Notes: generated by a model not told the origin, from the letters alone. Numbered from the stretch's first letter, positions 17,863 to 27,357 are shown. The stretch: 64,000 nucleotides of DNA from Enterococcus gallinarum NBRC 100675 (GCF_001544275.1 NZ_BCQE01000020.1:1-64000); one strand, 5' to 3'. Numbers and translations are program-made.

Positions 17863-17918
17863 ACATGTAACTTTTAAGATTACATGTTGATTATAAAAAG
17901 AAAGCTCCTTTTCGTCAA
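17863..17918 (-). promoter_or_regulatory. Promoter and palindromic operator, probable Rrf2 target
   Basis: Minus strand: TTGACG (17918-17913), 17-base spacer, TATAAT (17895-17890), a near-ideal sigma-A promoter. Just downstream is ACATGTAA (17863-17870) facing TTACATGT (17880-17887), and a third ACATGTA copy lies near 17849. A repressor bound here would block initiation. Confidence 0.7.
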
Positions 17919-17949
17919 GCATTTGCTTTTGAAACGGAGCTGTCTCTCT

Positions 17950-18375
17950 TCATTTTTCAGCAGCCACATTGAGTTTATCTATAATATCTGCTAATGTGAT
18001 CTGCTGCATCTCTAACTCAATTTTTTTTTGCAGACGATCATAGGTCTCATCTAGAACTTCCTGAATGCTACCGCCAATCAAACAATTAGGATTGGTTTTT
18101 TTGTCAATATGCAACAATCGTTGGTCCTTTTCAACACTTGAATAAATGTCTAGCAAAGTGATCTCTTCGGGTTTTTTTAGTAATTTAGGTTCAGCTTTTC
18201 CCCGTTGGCTCTCAATCAAGCCAGCTGTTCGCAAATCACTCATGATTCGGCGGACATAGGCTGGATTGGTCTCGACACTTTGTGCAATTCGATCACTGGA
18301 TAGATCGGTTCCCTTCAACATTTCAATATAAGCCAGAATATGAATGGCATCGCTGTATTTCGTTGAGTACTTCAT
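17950..18375 (-). CDS. Rrf2 family transcriptional regulator (YwnA-like)
   Basis: 141 residues. N-terminal winged HTH (KYSDAIHILAYIEML, then AQSVETNPAYVRRIMSDLRTAGLI) is characteristic of Rrf2. Only one Cys (NPNCLIGG) is present, so it cannot ligate an Fe-S cluster like IscR; single-Cys Rrf2 proteins can sense thiol oxidants or electrophiles. Its gene is directly followed by the promoter/operator of the NAD(P)-binding gene, its likely target. Confidence 0.83.
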   Translation of the reverse strand: MKYSTKYSDAIHILAYIEMLKGTDLSSDRIAQSVETNPAYVRRIMSDLRTAGLIESQRGKAEPKLLKKPEEITLLDIYSSVEKDQRLLHIDKKTNPNCLIGGSIQEVLDETYDRLQKKIELEMQQITLADIIDKLNVAAEK

Positions 18376-18557
18376 CCCTTTGATGTCCCTTCAAAAATAT
18401 ACTTTTAGCTATCATACCTTTTTTTAGGGAATTGTTCAAAGAGTTGGGGCTTTTCAGCGCTTTTTGTCGTTTGGTTAAGGCAAATAGGTGATAGCTGAGA
18501 AATACAGCTACTGCCGTTTTTCCTTTGCTGATCAACTTCTAATGTCCTTGCCTCTGC

Positions 18558-18962
18558 TTAATCTTCTTCAAAATCTGCTACTGCAGTGAGAAGCGTGTTG
18601 ACATGTTGGATATTCTCTTTACCAAATTGTTCATAATCCAATGGATCTCCGGTCAATGTGCCGTTGAGGAAGCCAATCACCATCGGCATATTCATTCCTG
18701 CATACAGCTCAAATGTCGCGCCTTCCATGATTAACCGAGAAGCCGCATTGCATGGGGTTCCTCCTAGCAGATCAGCAAAGACCACAGGGTTTTGACTGTC
18801 AGCGATGACAGCTGCTAGTTTTTGGCGAAAATCATCAGCACCTTCTTCTGGTAATAATGGGACTGTCTGGATCTCTGACTGAGGCCCCATAATCATTTCT
18901 GTACTTTTTTTCAATTCTTCACAAAACCGGCCATGACTAATCAAGACTAATTGCTTTTCCAT
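18558..18962 (-). CDS. PTS mannose-family EIIA
   Basis: 134 residues. Start at ATG 18962 (a TTG one codon earlier is possible). Man-type EIIA with phospho-His in LISHGRF (His at about 9) and the FADLLGGTPCNAASR motif. Last gene of the eight-gene operon that begins with the GntR gene at 25913. It passes phosphate from HPr to the EIIB encoded at 20679. Confidence 0.92.
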   Translation of the reverse strand: MEKQLVLISHGRFCEELKKSTEMIMGPQSEIQTVPLLPEEGADDFRQKLAAVIADSQNPVVFADLLGGTPCNAASRLIMEGATFELYAGMNMPMVIGFLNGTLTGDPLDYEQFGKENIQHVNTLLTAVADFEED

Positions 18963-18984
18963 CAACTTCCTACCTACTTTCCAC

Positions 18985-19791
18985 CTACTTTGAAATAATT
19001 CCTAACGCTGACAGGGCAACACTAACGATCAATACGACGAAAATCGCTTTGGTTGATGTCATGTTTTTCTTTCCTAACATCCAATACACAACACCGACAA
19101 TAGCGGCTGGTAAAAGCCGTGGCAAGATCATATCGATATTGTTTTGCATATTCAATGTGACATCACCAATGCTTGGTGCCCAGGCAAATTTAACATTGAC
19201 CATTGTTGCCACTAATGCCCCTACCATAAAGACACCCAGTAATGTCGCAGCATCTGTTAATGCTGTTAAGCGGCTTTGCATGGTTGTCACAAGGGAAATA
19301 CCTTCTTTGTAAGCAAATTCCAGTTGTTTCCAACGAAAGATCATGACTACGATTTGTGCAGCGATCCAGATAAAGATGCCGATCGGATTTCCATTGATGG
19401 CCATATTTGCAGCCAATGCACCAAAAATCGTTGGCACTAAGGCTGCGAAAATCGAATCACCGATCGCTGCGAAAGGTCCCATCAACCCGGCTTTCAACCC
19501 TGAAATGGTATCTTTTGCCTGAAACCCTTCCTTTTCTTCGATCGCTAGATCAATCCCCGTGATAATGGTATTGAAGAAATTTGATGTATTAAAAAACTGC
19601 GTATGCGTTTTCATCATTTCTTTTAATTCAGGGGTATTGTCCCCATAGATTTTACGTAGTTGTGGCAAAATGGTGTACAAGTAACCTGATCCTTGCATCC
19701 GTTCATAGTTCCATCCTAGTTGGAAACCAAATAGGCTGCGCCGATTGATTTGTTGGAAGTCTTTTTTCGTTAATTTAACATTAGATTTCAT
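18985..19791 (-). CDS. PTS mannose-family EIID
   Basis: 268 residues, start ATG 19791 inside the end of the EIIC gene (11-bp overlap), with GAAGGAGA as ribosome binding site; the longer upstream frame overlaps EIIC too far. Typical EIID features: FGFQLGWNYERMQGSGYLYTILPQLR at the N-terminus, GLMGPFAAIGDSIF in the middle, and C-terminal membrane segments. Forms the membrane complex with EIIC. Confidence 0.92.
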   Translation of the reverse strand: MKSNVKLTKKDFQQINRRSLFGFQLGWNYERMQGSGYLYTILPQLRKIYGDNTPELKEMMKTHTQFFNTSNFFNTIITGIDLAIEEKEGFQAKDTISGLKAGLMGPFAAIGDSIFAALVPTIFGALAANMAINGNPIGIFIWIAAQIVVMIFRWKQLEFAYKEGISLVTTMQSRLTALTDAATLLGVFMVGALVATMVNVKFAWAPSIGDVTLNMQNNIDMILPRLLPAAIVGVVYWMLGKKNMTSTKAIFVVLIVSVALSALGIISK

Positions 19792-20668
19792 CGTCTTCAA
19801 TCTCTCCTTCCGAATGCTGCTCGTTTTGTGCGGTATTATTTGCTGGACGTGCTTGTCCATTTTTGTAGCTGATAGCGGCAAATGCAAAACCAATTAGTGC
19901 GATTGCCAACATTGGTAATGCGTTGAAGGTACCGCTGAAATCTTTTACAACACTTGCTACACTGCTGCCCAATAGCTGGATATTGCTAAATACCGTTGTT
20001 AATAACGCTGTCAAAACAAAGCCTAAAATAAGATAAGGAAAATGTTTTTTTACTGGTAAATAACGAAGTAAAATTGCAAAACCTACAGCTGGTAAGACTG
20101 CTCCGGCAACGGATAATCCATCGCCTAACCACTTTAAATCACCATTCAAATAACCAACAACGTTTTCGACTAATCCGCCACCGAAAGCTAACGCGAGAAA
20201 TACAGGAACAAGTCGTGATAGCGCCCACGGTGCTGCACCCAACAAAAAGTTTCGTTCGATGGCTTTGAAATTCATATTTTCCACGTGGGTATCGATTCTA
20301 TGAGCAAAATACGTATTCGCAAAACGAGCTAAAATATCTAATTGAATCATCAAACTAGCTACCGGTACAGCAATTGCAGCAATTGCCTGTTCTGGATCCA
20401 TTCCTAATGCAACAGAGAATGCCGTGGCCAAAACCGTTCCAGAATTGGCGTCGATCCGCGAAGCACCGCCAAAAGTCCCTACACCAAGGACTGTCAGTTG
20501 CATACTACCACCAATCAATAAACCGGTTGTGATATCGCCCATCACTAACCCTGAAAAAAGACCAGCAAAAACAGGCGCACTCATTGAAGAATAGATCTGT
20601 AATTCATCTAGAATCTGATAACCTGCATATAATGATAATAATAAAATTTGCCACCAATGAATTTCCAT
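19781..20668 (-). CDS. PTS mannose-family EIIC
   Basis: 295 residues, multi-spanning membrane protein with the family segment TTGLLIGGSMQLTVLGVGTFGGAS near residue 50 and GLSVAGAVLPAVGFAILLRYLPVK later. The charged C-terminus (EQHSEGEIEDDEI) is cytoplasmic. It follows EIIB by 10 bp. Partner of EIID in sugar translocation. In the pneumococcal bgaC locus, a similar IIB-IIC-IID-IIA set imports galacto-N-biose-type sugars; the same use here is inference from gene order. Confidence 0.92.
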   Translation of the reverse strand: MEIHWWQILLLSLYAGYQILDELQIYSSMSAPVFAGLFSGLVMGDITTGLLIGGSMQLTVLGVGTFGGASRIDANSGTVLATAFSVALGMDPEQAIAAIAVPVASLMIQLDILARFANTYFAHRIDTHVENMNFKAIERNFLLGAAPWALSRLVPVFLALAFGGGLVENVVGYLNGDLKWLGDGLSVAGAVLPAVGFAILLRYLPVKKHFPYLILGFVLTALLTTVFSNIQLLGSSVASVVKDFSGTFNALPMLAIALIGFAFAAISYKNGQARPANNTAQNEQHSEGEIEDDEI

Positions 20669-20678
20669 ATTGATTCTC

Positions 20679-21158
20679 CTATCTTTCTAAAAGGCTCATA
20701 AAGTTTTCAGCTTTATCGCTAGGGACCATTTGTGCAAAAAGTTTCACACCTTTGCTAGCAAGTTCTTTGAAATCAGCAATATCTGCGGGAACAACATTGA
20801 TTGACTTGGTAATAGACTTTGTTTCAGCTGTTTGGGACATGTTTCCAACATTTATTTCAGTGATCGGTACACCTAATTCCACTAGCTTGAGCAAACGGTC
20901 AGGTTTTTTAGCAACAATCAACAACTGTTGAGAATCATATCTTCCAGCCAAAATATTGGCAGCTGCTTTCTCAATCGGCAAGATACTCAACTTGACCCCT
21001 GCAGGTGTTGCTAATTTCAAGCCACTCTTTTCGATTGGATTTTCTGCTACATCATCGTCCACAACCATAATTCGGCTAATATTCAGCTTGGTCGTCCATA
21101 AGTTTGCCACTTGTCCATGAATCAATCGTCCATCAATACGTACACCAATAATACTCAT
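20679..21158 (-). CDS. PTS mannose-family EIIB
   Basis: 159 residues. Phosphorylated His in the motif RIDGRLIHGQVA (His15), with the characteristic VGVPITEINVGNMS-type segment (LGVPITEINVGNMS). Its ATG overlaps the TGA of the GH35 gene by 4 bp, indicating translational coupling in the operon. Confidence 0.92.
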   Translation of the reverse strand: MSIIGVRIDGRLIHGQVANLWTTKLNISRIMVVDDDVAENPIEKSGLKLATPAGVKLSILPIEKAAANILAGRYDSQQLLIVAKKPDRLLKLVELGVPITEINVGNMSQTAETKSITKSINVVPADIADFKELASKGVKLFAQMVPSDKAENFMSLLER

Positions 21159-22936
21159 ACTTTTTTCGCCTCCATCGTTTTATAGACCGGTTCTTTTCTC
21201 AAATGTACTTCTTTTGCAAAGCAGCCCTCCGTTTCAAAAATAATGATTGTATTTTCCCCGTGATTCAAAAATCCGCTTGGTAGGTACAATGATAAAATGG
21301 GACCAACTTCCCAAAAGCGTCCAATATTGACATTGTTGACCAGAACGACCCCTTTGCCGAACCCGGTCAAATCAATAAAGGTATCTCTTTTCTCCTCCAA
21401 CATAAAGGAATAGCGATAAAATCCAGGTTGTTCAGAATGCCAGTCCCGCGTAAAATCAATTGCTGGTGACTTACTGAAGTCTATTCCGTAATGGGTCCAG
21501 TTGGTCACAAAGTGCAGATCAGCCATCACGCCTCTACGAATCCCTTTTCGCTGGGTCTCTGCTGTCAGCTTATGTCCATAGTTAACTCGTCCCATATTTT
21601 CTACTAGAATATCCAATTGATTTTCTTCTGCCGCTTGCTTAATAAACAAGTCTTCACCAATTTCTCCTTGATATTGAGTAGCAAGCAACGTTTCATTCAA
21701 GAAAACCTGGGCTCGATCATTTCCATCAATGATCCGGAGCTTTTCTATTTCCGTGTCCCGTTGTTTCTTCGTACGGTACAAGAGATAGCCATAGGGATGT
21801 TCCAATTGTTCCATTGTTTGCGGATAAACCGTCGTTACTGGTTGACTGATTTGATCGATAACAGAAAACAAACTGACTTTATCTTGTAGTTGAAGTTCCA
21901 TTGATAGAGATGTTTTGATGCGCGGTTCGTGCTGTTCAAATTCTGGAAAATGTTCTTTTAGCATTTTCTGCAATGCATAATACTTTGCTGTCGGATTCCC
22001 TTGCTCATCCAATGGTGCATCGTAGTCATAGGAAGTGACCTGCGGTAAATCGACTGCGCCTCTAGCCGAACAACCATTCATAAATCCAAAATTGGTACCG
22101 CCGTGAAACATATATAAATTGACACTGCCGATTTCCAAAGCTTCTTTGACTGATTCAGCGAGATCATCTGGGTCTCTCCGAATGATTGGTTCATTCCAGC
22201 GATTGAACCAGCCATCCCAGAATTCCATACACATCAAAGGCCATTTTTTGTTGTGCTGATCAAAAAAATCCTGCATCGCTGCAAAGTTTTCTTTTGCTCG
22301 GGAACCAAAATTTCCTGTTACCAACACATCGTCCTCAATCAAGCTGCCAGCTCGTAAGGCGGCTTGCCAAGGACCATCCGAAGTAAATAAAGGCATATCA
22401 ATGCCACAGTTTGTCAGCATTTCTTTGATAGCTCTCAAATAAGCTTTTTCTTCACCATATGACCCATATTCGTTTTCCACTTGAATCATTAGAATGTTCC
22501 CTCCATGACTCAACTGGTGAGGAGTGATTTTTGGAAGTAACACATCGTAATATTCCGCTACATGCGCTAAATAGTTCGGATCACATGCTCTCAATCGTCC
22601 AGACTCCTTCAATAGCCAAGCAGGTAACCCGCCGAATTCCCATTCGCCGCATATATATGGAGAAGGTCGCAAGATGACATATAGACCAAGCTCTTGTGCC
22701 AAGGACAAAAAACGCTCTAAATCAAGAATGCCTTCAAACTGAAATAACCCTTTATGCGGTTCGTGCAAATTCCAAGGCACATAGGTTTCAACAGTATTAA
22801 ATCCTAGCGCTTTCAAATTATAAAGAGAGTGCTCCCAATCATCCGGATGGACCCGAAAATAATGAATCGCACCAGATAGTAGTTTAAAAGGAGAACCATT
22901 CATTAAAAACTCTTCTTTTATTTCAAACGTAGCCAT
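21155..22936 (-). CDS. bgaC: Glycoside hydrolase family 35 beta-galactosidase (BgaC-like)
   Basis: 593 residues. Catalytic TIM barrel with proton donor E156 (QVENEYGSYG) and nucleophile E238 (CMEFWDGW), followed by two beta-sandwich domains. No signal peptide, so it is cytoplasmic. Streptococcal BgaC enzymes cleave Gal-beta-1,3-GlcNAc or GalNAc. The coupling to mannose-family PTS genes and agaS mirrors the pneumococcal bgaC operon, suggesting import and hydrolysis of lacto-N-biose or galacto-N-biose from mucin or host glycans. Substrate specificity is inferred. Confidence 0.88.
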   Translation of the reverse strand: MATFEIKEEFLMNGSPFKLLSGAIHYFRVHPDDWEHSLYNLKALGFNTVETYVPWNLHEPHKGLFQFEGILDLERFLSLAQELGLYVILRPSPYICGEWEFGGLPAWLLKESGRLRACDPNYLAHVAEYYDVLLPKITPHQLSHGGNILMIQVENEYGSYGEEKAYLRAIKEMLTNCGIDMPLFTSDGPWQAALRAGSLIEDDVLVTGNFGSRAKENFAAMQDFFDQHNKKWPLMCMEFWDGWFNRWNEPIIRRDPDDLAESVKEALEIGSVNLYMFHGGTNFGFMNGCSARGAVDLPQVTSYDYDAPLDEQGNPTAKYYALQKMLKEHFPEFEQHEPRIKTSLSMELQLQDKVSLFSVIDQISQPVTTVYPQTMEQLEHPYGYLLYRTKKQRDTEIEKLRIIDGNDRAQVFLNETLLATQYQGEIGEDLFIKQAAEENQLDILVENMGRVNYGHKLTAETQRKGIRRGVMADLHFVTNWTHYGIDFSKSPAIDFTRDWHSEQPGFYRYSFMLEEKRDTFIDLTGFGKGVVLVNNVNIGRFWEVGPILSLYLPSGFLNHGENTIIIFETEGCFAKEVHLRKEPVYKTMEAKKV

Positions 22937-22982
22937 GTTCTGCTCCCATTCATTAGTAGTCAGCTTTGCAAGGTAAATTGCT

Positions 22983-23978
22983 CTATTGGACTGGCTGTAC
23001 TACTTTCTCATGCCACGAAACGGCAGTTTCTCTTATCACTTCATTCAATTGTCGAATGTTTTGCGTCCCTTGTTCTGTCAGCCATTCTAAAGTTGCCGCT
23101 TCTCCTTTTTCAACAAAAGGAGCGACTGCCTCTTTCCAAGTTGCTCTGCCACAGAGTACACCGTTGAATCGTGCCCCAGCATCTTTGGCGAAACGCAATG
23201 TCTCCATGAATAATGCCGCTGATACCCCAGCACTTAGGAAGATATACGGCAAATCTGTTGCATCGCTTTGTTCTTTAAAATAAGCGGCAGCTTCTTGACG
23301 TGTATAGGCGATCTCCCCTGTTGCATTTCCTTCAACAAATGACATGTTTACTGGTACTTCAACCTTTAAGACATCTACTTTATACTGGGGTTTCGAGAAT
23401 TCTTTCATCATTTCAATCACTTTGCGCGGTTTTGTTTTAGCATAGGAGAGCGATTTTGTATCTGCATTTTTAGCATCATATGACAATAACTCTAAATAAA
23501 ATGGCAGTCCTTCAGCCATGCATTCGCTTCCAATTCGTTCAACAAAAACTTGCTTGTGAAAATTGATTCCCTCTTCTTCATCGCAATCGTAGTACAGCAA
23601 AAATTTCACCGCATCAGCACCTGATTCTTTAAACCGAATAACTGAACAATCCGGAAGCAAATCAGGAAAGCGACCCGGAACGGTTTGATCGTAACCGGTT
23701 TTTTCATATGCCAGCAAAAGACCGCTCTCTGCTGCACGTTTTTGTGCAGCAGGCAGCCCATATTCTGGATCCAATAAAATGGCTGAGGCATAGGGCGTCA
23801 ATTCTTGTGAAATCAGTGTTTTAAACCGCTCAATCGTTTCTTTCGTCGCTTCCATCCCTAAAGCTGACATCATTTTCTTTAGTGCGCCACGCTGATCAAT
23901 CGCCAAGGCGGTAATAATGCCCTCCGGCGTCGATAAACGTTCCATTGCTTGTCTTTTATTTTCCGACCATTCTAACAT
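22983..23978 (-). CDS. lacD: Tagatose 1,6-diphosphate aldolase (LacD-type)
   Basis: 331 residues, class I aldolase. Segments ALAIDQRGALKKMM, LLDPEYGLPA and DVLKVEVPVN (Schiff-base Lys near residue 205) match LacD. It splits tagatose-1,6-bisphosphate into DHAP and glyceraldehyde-3-phosphate. In this operon it probably handles tagatose-6-phosphate made by AgaS after phosphorylation. No tagatose-6-phosphate kinase gene is present here, so LacC or another kinase must come from elsewhere. Confidence 0.9.
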   Translation of the reverse strand: MLEWSENKRQAMERLSTPEGIITALAIDQRGALKKMMSALGMEATKETIERFKTLISQELTPYASAILLDPEYGLPAAQKRAAESGLLLAYEKTGYDQTVPGRFPDLLPDCSVIRFKESGADAVKFLLYYDCDEEEGINFHKQVFVERIGSECMAEGLPFYLELLSYDAKNADTKSLSYAKTKPRKVIEMMKEFSKPQYKVDVLKVEVPVNMSFVEGNATGEIAYTRQEAAAYFKEQSDATDLPYIFLSAGVSAALFMETLRFAKDAGARFNGVLCGRATWKEAVAPFVEKGEAATLEWLTEQGTQNIRQLNEVIRETAVSWHEKVVQPVQ

Positions 23979-23993
23979 GCTTCACACTCTTTC

Positions 23994-25163
23994 CTATTTT
24001 TCATATGGATAAATCGTTACACCTTTGACCACACGATTGACTGTTCCACTTGGCGATGGTGTATCTGGTGTATTACCAACCTTCACCGAACAAAGTAATG
24101 CGATCGTTTGGGCTACCATTATATCTGCTAAAGCAAGATAGCCATCCGGCAGTAACGAATCTGCAGCTAATTCAAAGGAATCACCACTAAACAATGAACC
24201 CTTTTGACCAATTCCAACAACGCGTTGGGCAATACCGTCATTTTTGATTTCTTCCAGCATATCTACATCGTATTTCTGCGTATAAGAGTCATTGCTGACA
24301 AACAGGAAAACCAATGTTTGCTCATCGACAAAAGATTTGGGGCCATGTCTGAATCCTAAAGATGTATCAAAAACGGTTGCGATTTTTCCAGCAGTCAACT
24401 CGAGAACTTTTAATTGCGCTTCTCTAGTCAAACCGCCTAAACTTCCCGAACCTAAGTAAATGATGCGATGAAAGTCTGATGCCAGATACCCTTGGATCTC
24501 TGATTCTCGTTGGATGACTTCTTCTCCTAGTCGGCTTAATTGATGAACATATCTTTCTTTTTGCTGATTGCTTGCTTGATCAAAAATAAGTAGCGCAGTC
24601 AGCGTCATACAGCTGAAACTGCTTGTCATAGCAAAACCAGCGTCATTGGCTTTGTTTGGCATTAGTAAAACCAAATTTTCTTTTTTTGCAGGCATTTGTG
24701 TAGCCAATAATCCGTCTGGTGCACAAGTGATCACGATATGATAGATCTTGTTGACCAGCTGATTGGCCATCTCAACTGCGGCTAGACTTTCTGGACTATT
24801 CCCACTGCGGGCAAATGAGACCAAGATCGTTGTCTCATCAGGAATCAGGTACTCTTTTGGTGTAGCAACGATATCGGTCGAACCAATACTTTGAAAAATA
24901 AACTGGTTCGTATTTCCTTGACTAGTAAGAAATGGAATTAGCGTATCCCCCACATATTGAGAGGTTCCGGCCCCTGTAAAAATGACGCGGATTGGTCGCT
25001 CTCCAGCATGTTGTTTCGCATCCGTAAACAAACGATCTAGATCTGCGACTGTTTCTTGATAACGGTCAAACGTCTCATGCCACAGTTCCGGTTGTTGTCG
25101 AATTTCTCGGGTAGTATTTTCTGCTCCTAGCTTTTGCAGTTCTTCTTTTGACAACATAAACAT
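23994..25163 (-). CDS. agaS: AgaS-family SIS-domain sugar isomerase/deaminase
   Basis: 389 residues, start ATG with GGAGG 7 bases upstream. Two SIS domains (FTGAGTSQYVGDTL at about residue 65 and IYLGSGSLGGLTREAQ at about 230), GlmS-like isomerase fold. AgaS proteins convert galactosamine-6-phosphate to tagatose-6-phosphate with ammonia release. This fits a pathway in which the PTS and BgaC provide GalNAc/GalN-phosphate. An N-acetyl deacetylase is not found in the operon. Confidence 0.88.
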   Translation of the reverse strand: MFMLSKEELQKLGAENTTREIRQQPELWHETFDRYQETVADLDRLFTDAKQHAGERPIRVIFTGAGTSQYVGDTLIPFLTSQGNTNQFIFQSIGSTDIVATPKEYLIPDETTILVSFARSGNSPESLAAVEMANQLVNKIYHIVITCAPDGLLATQMPAKKENLVLLMPNKANDAGFAMTSSFSCMTLTALLIFDQASNQQKERYVHQLSRLGEEVIQRESEIQGYLASDFHRIIYLGSGSLGGLTREAQLKVLELTAGKIATVFDTSLGFRHGPKSFVDEQTLVFLFVSNDSYTQKYDVDMLEEIKNDGIAQRVVGIGQKGSLFSGDSFELAADSLLPDGYLALADIMVAQTIALLCSVKVGNTPDTPSPSGTVNRVVKGVTIYPYEK

Positions 25164-25178
25164 TTTCTTTCCTCCAAT

Positions 25179-25913
25179 TCAGTTAGTGGAACGCAGATGC
25201 CTGATCTTATAATGAAACTTATCGGCCCGTGCCACACTTAATGTAAATTCAATCACTTCGTTCTCGAGATTATAGGTTGAGCGAACTAAATGGAGCACTG
25301 GTGATCCTTCTGGAATATTTAGCAGCTCACTATCTTCTTTCTGGGCAATACTGGCATAAAATTCTTCGTCAGCCGATCGTACCATTTGATTGAAATCTTC
25401 AGAAAACAAATCGTATAACGGTTTTATAGATAGAAGTTCCCGAGATAGTGTCATAAATAGCTTCACTGGCAAATAGGATTTCTCGATCATCATTGGCAAA
25501 TCGTCGGCTAAGCGCAAACGGTCTAACTGAAACAAAGGTTCACCTAATTGAACATTCATATGCCCCGCTAAATACTTGGTTGCTTCAATCTTCTTGAAGG
25601 CCAATATCTTAGTTTCAGGATGTTTGCCCATTGCCCGCATTTGTTCGGTAAAACTATATGCACCAGCTAGATCAGTCGCATTTGTCCTTAATTCCGAAAC
25701 AAAGGTTCCTTTTCCATGTTGTCGATAAATGTAGCCCATTTTTTCCAGTTCTTGCAATGCTAGTCGCACCGTCGTGCGACTAACGCCATAAAAACTGGTC
25801 AACTCTCTTTCTGATGGCAGCTTATCATGAGCGACCATACTGTTTTCGATTCGTTGTTTCAATATTTCTACCAGCTGATAATAAAGTGATTTTGATTGAA
25901 ATGTATTTTGCAT
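25179..25913 (-). CDS. GntR family regulator, UTRA subfamily (AgaR-like), first gene of the operon
   Basis: 244 residues, start ATG 25913 with GGAGA 8 bases upstream; a frame extending to 25949 overlaps the operator. N-terminal winged HTH (KLPSERELTSFYGVSRTTVRLALQELEKMGYIYRQHGKGTFV) and UTRA sugar-phosphate-binding domain. It is transcribed with the catabolic genes, so it likely autoregulates the entire 7.4-kb operon. Ligand is probably a hexosamine-phosphate pathway intermediate. Confidence 0.87.
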   Translation of the reverse strand: MQNTFQSKSLYYQLVEILKQRIENSMVAHDKLPSERELTSFYGVSRTTVRLALQELEKMGYIYRQHGKGTFVSELRTNATDLAGAYSFTEQMRAMGKHPETKILAFKKIEATKYLAGHMNVQLGEPLFQLDRLRLADDLPMMIEKSYLPVKLFMTLSRELLSIKPLYDLFSEDFNQMVRSADEEFYASIAQKEDSELLNIPEGSPVLHLVRSTYNLENEVIEFTLSVARADKFHYKIRHLRSTN

Positions 25914-25929
25914 CGATGTCTCTCCTAAC

Positions 25930-25978
25930 TGGTTATAACCACAATACAAGTATAGTAGTGGTATTTTTTATGAGTCAA
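25930..25978 (-). promoter_or_regulatory. Promoter and operator of the bgaC-PTS operon
   Basis: Minus strand TTGACT (25978-25973), 18-base spacer, TATACT (25954-25949). A perfect 12-bp palindrome TGGTTATAACCA (25930-25941) follows the -10, and a CCAC...GTGG pair (25939-25960) spans it. This is a likely GntR operator. Confidence 0.65.
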
Positions 25979-26195
25979 TACTATGAACAGTGTTTTTTAT
26001 ATTTTCATTTTTGGTCTTGTTAATATGATTGGTATCATTGACTTTAACAGGCATAGAAGAAAATGAAAAATGATTTTCTAACTATTTTCATTCAAGAACA
26101 ACTTCTATTTTTTCCTTTTTCGCAATTCAACTGGTATCTTTTTTTATTAGCTACTCTCCTTCATCAGCAAGCGGTTTATCTCAGACTATCAAAAA

Positions 26196-26236
26196 AAGCG
26201 AATCGAGGAGATCAAATATAGGTCCTCAACTCGCTT
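26196..26236 (-). terminator. Terminator of the MBL-fold gene
   Basis: 14-bp stem AAGCGAATCGAGGA / TCCTCAACTCGCTT with two wobble/mismatch pairs; on the minus strand it is followed by a run of seven T. Confidence 0.75.
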
Positions 26237-26282
26237 ATTAAACTAACGATAGCGTATACGTGCTATACGATTTCCAAGTGGC

Positions 26283-27122
26283 TCAAAGATGGATCTCCAA
26301 CCCGTCATATGCGGTAATGATCATTTCTGAAGCTGAGAGATCTGCCATTTCTTGATAGGTTCTCCCTCCATTGTGAGAGAAATGATTGGCGACAAAGATC
26401 GTCTTTTCAGTCGCTAACTTGCGATCCATCAGTTCCTGTTTCATTTGAATATTTTGCAACCAATTCATATGATTGGCCATTTGGTCAGCATTGTTCTGTC
26501 CCGTGCAATCCATTGATACACAATCAAAATTAAACTTATTTGCTTCTAAAAAAGCAAACATCTCTTCCGTCAAGTAGCCTGTATCGTGTCCATAGAGAAG
26601 TGTTTTGCCTGTTGGATCTTTGATGACATAGATAAAACAATCTTCGGCAAAATGACCATGTTGTGCCGGCAAAGAATACACCTCATAGCCATTGATCCAT
26701 GTTTTTTGATACGCTTCCAAAAGATGATACGTCAGACGTTGTTCATCGTAACGTCCTTCCAATTGAAACGCTCGGTCATAAAAACCTTTCACATAGGCAT
26801 TGCCATAGACAGCCAATTGGGTCGTGATCCCATTGGCATAGCCGGACATTCGATAAGCTAAATCTTCTCCGTAAAAATGATCTGAGTGCCAGTGGGTCAG
26901 CAATAACGCTTCGACGCGATTATAATCCACTCGACCACTCAATCGGTGCAGGTAACTGTCCCCAGGAAAATCGATCAAAAGCTTGCCATCATCCAACAAC
27001 GTTTGCGTTTGGGTCCGAATCTCCCGTCCTTTTTTCTCCATCGCATGACGGCAGATCCTACAATTACAAAATATGGCTGGGACACGTTCTGCCGCAGCAG
27101 TACCCAAATAAGTGACTTTCAT
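26283..27122 (-). CDS. MBL-fold metallo-hydrolase (PhnP-like)
   Basis: 279 residues. Start at ATG 27122, 6 bases after GAGGG; an ATG two codons earlier has no spacing for a ribosome binding site. Metal site LLTHWHSDHFYGED (HxHxDH) near residue 78, later H (PAQHGHF), D (GHDTGY) and H (ANHFSHNGG). The N-terminal GTAAAERVPAIFCNCRICR matches PhnP-type phosphodiesterases, which cleave cyclic ribose phosphates. The exact substrate is unknown. The gene lies just outside the island, next to the rplS remnant. Confidence 0.82.
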   Translation of the reverse strand: MKVTYLGTAAAERVPAIFCNCRICRHAMEKKGREIRTQTQTLLDDGKLLIDFPGDSYLHRLSGRVDYNRVEALLLTHWHSDHFYGEDLAYRMSGYANGITTQLAVYGNAYVKGFYDRAFQLEGRYDEQRLTYHLLEAYQKTWINGYEVYSLPAQHGHFAEDCFIYVIKDPTGKTLLYGHDTGYLTEEMFAFLEANKFNFDCVSMDCTGQNNADQMANHMNWLQNIQMKQELMDRKLATEKTIFVANHFSHNGGRTYQEMADLSASEMIITAYDGLEIHL

Positions 27123-27357
27123 CCTCATCCCTCATTTCAATTTTTATCTTTGTTTAGGTATAGCATAATTTTTATCGACTTTCATGACTTTTTCGAGATT
27201 CTAATCAAACTTTTCTTCGGATTCAATCAAATCCTCAGTCAGAACAAAAGACAATTTTCGAGATACTGTTAAAAAATATGCAGCTACATGATCAGCCTTA
27301 TTTACTTGCGCATGAGGTATTAAAGCAAATGATAGGATCCCTCCTGACCAAAAGAAA

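Noticed and set aside
18455-18535. Possible terminator TAGCTG/CAGCTA after the EIIA gene
   Set aside because: Only 6 bp of stem without a T-run; not strong enough to call.
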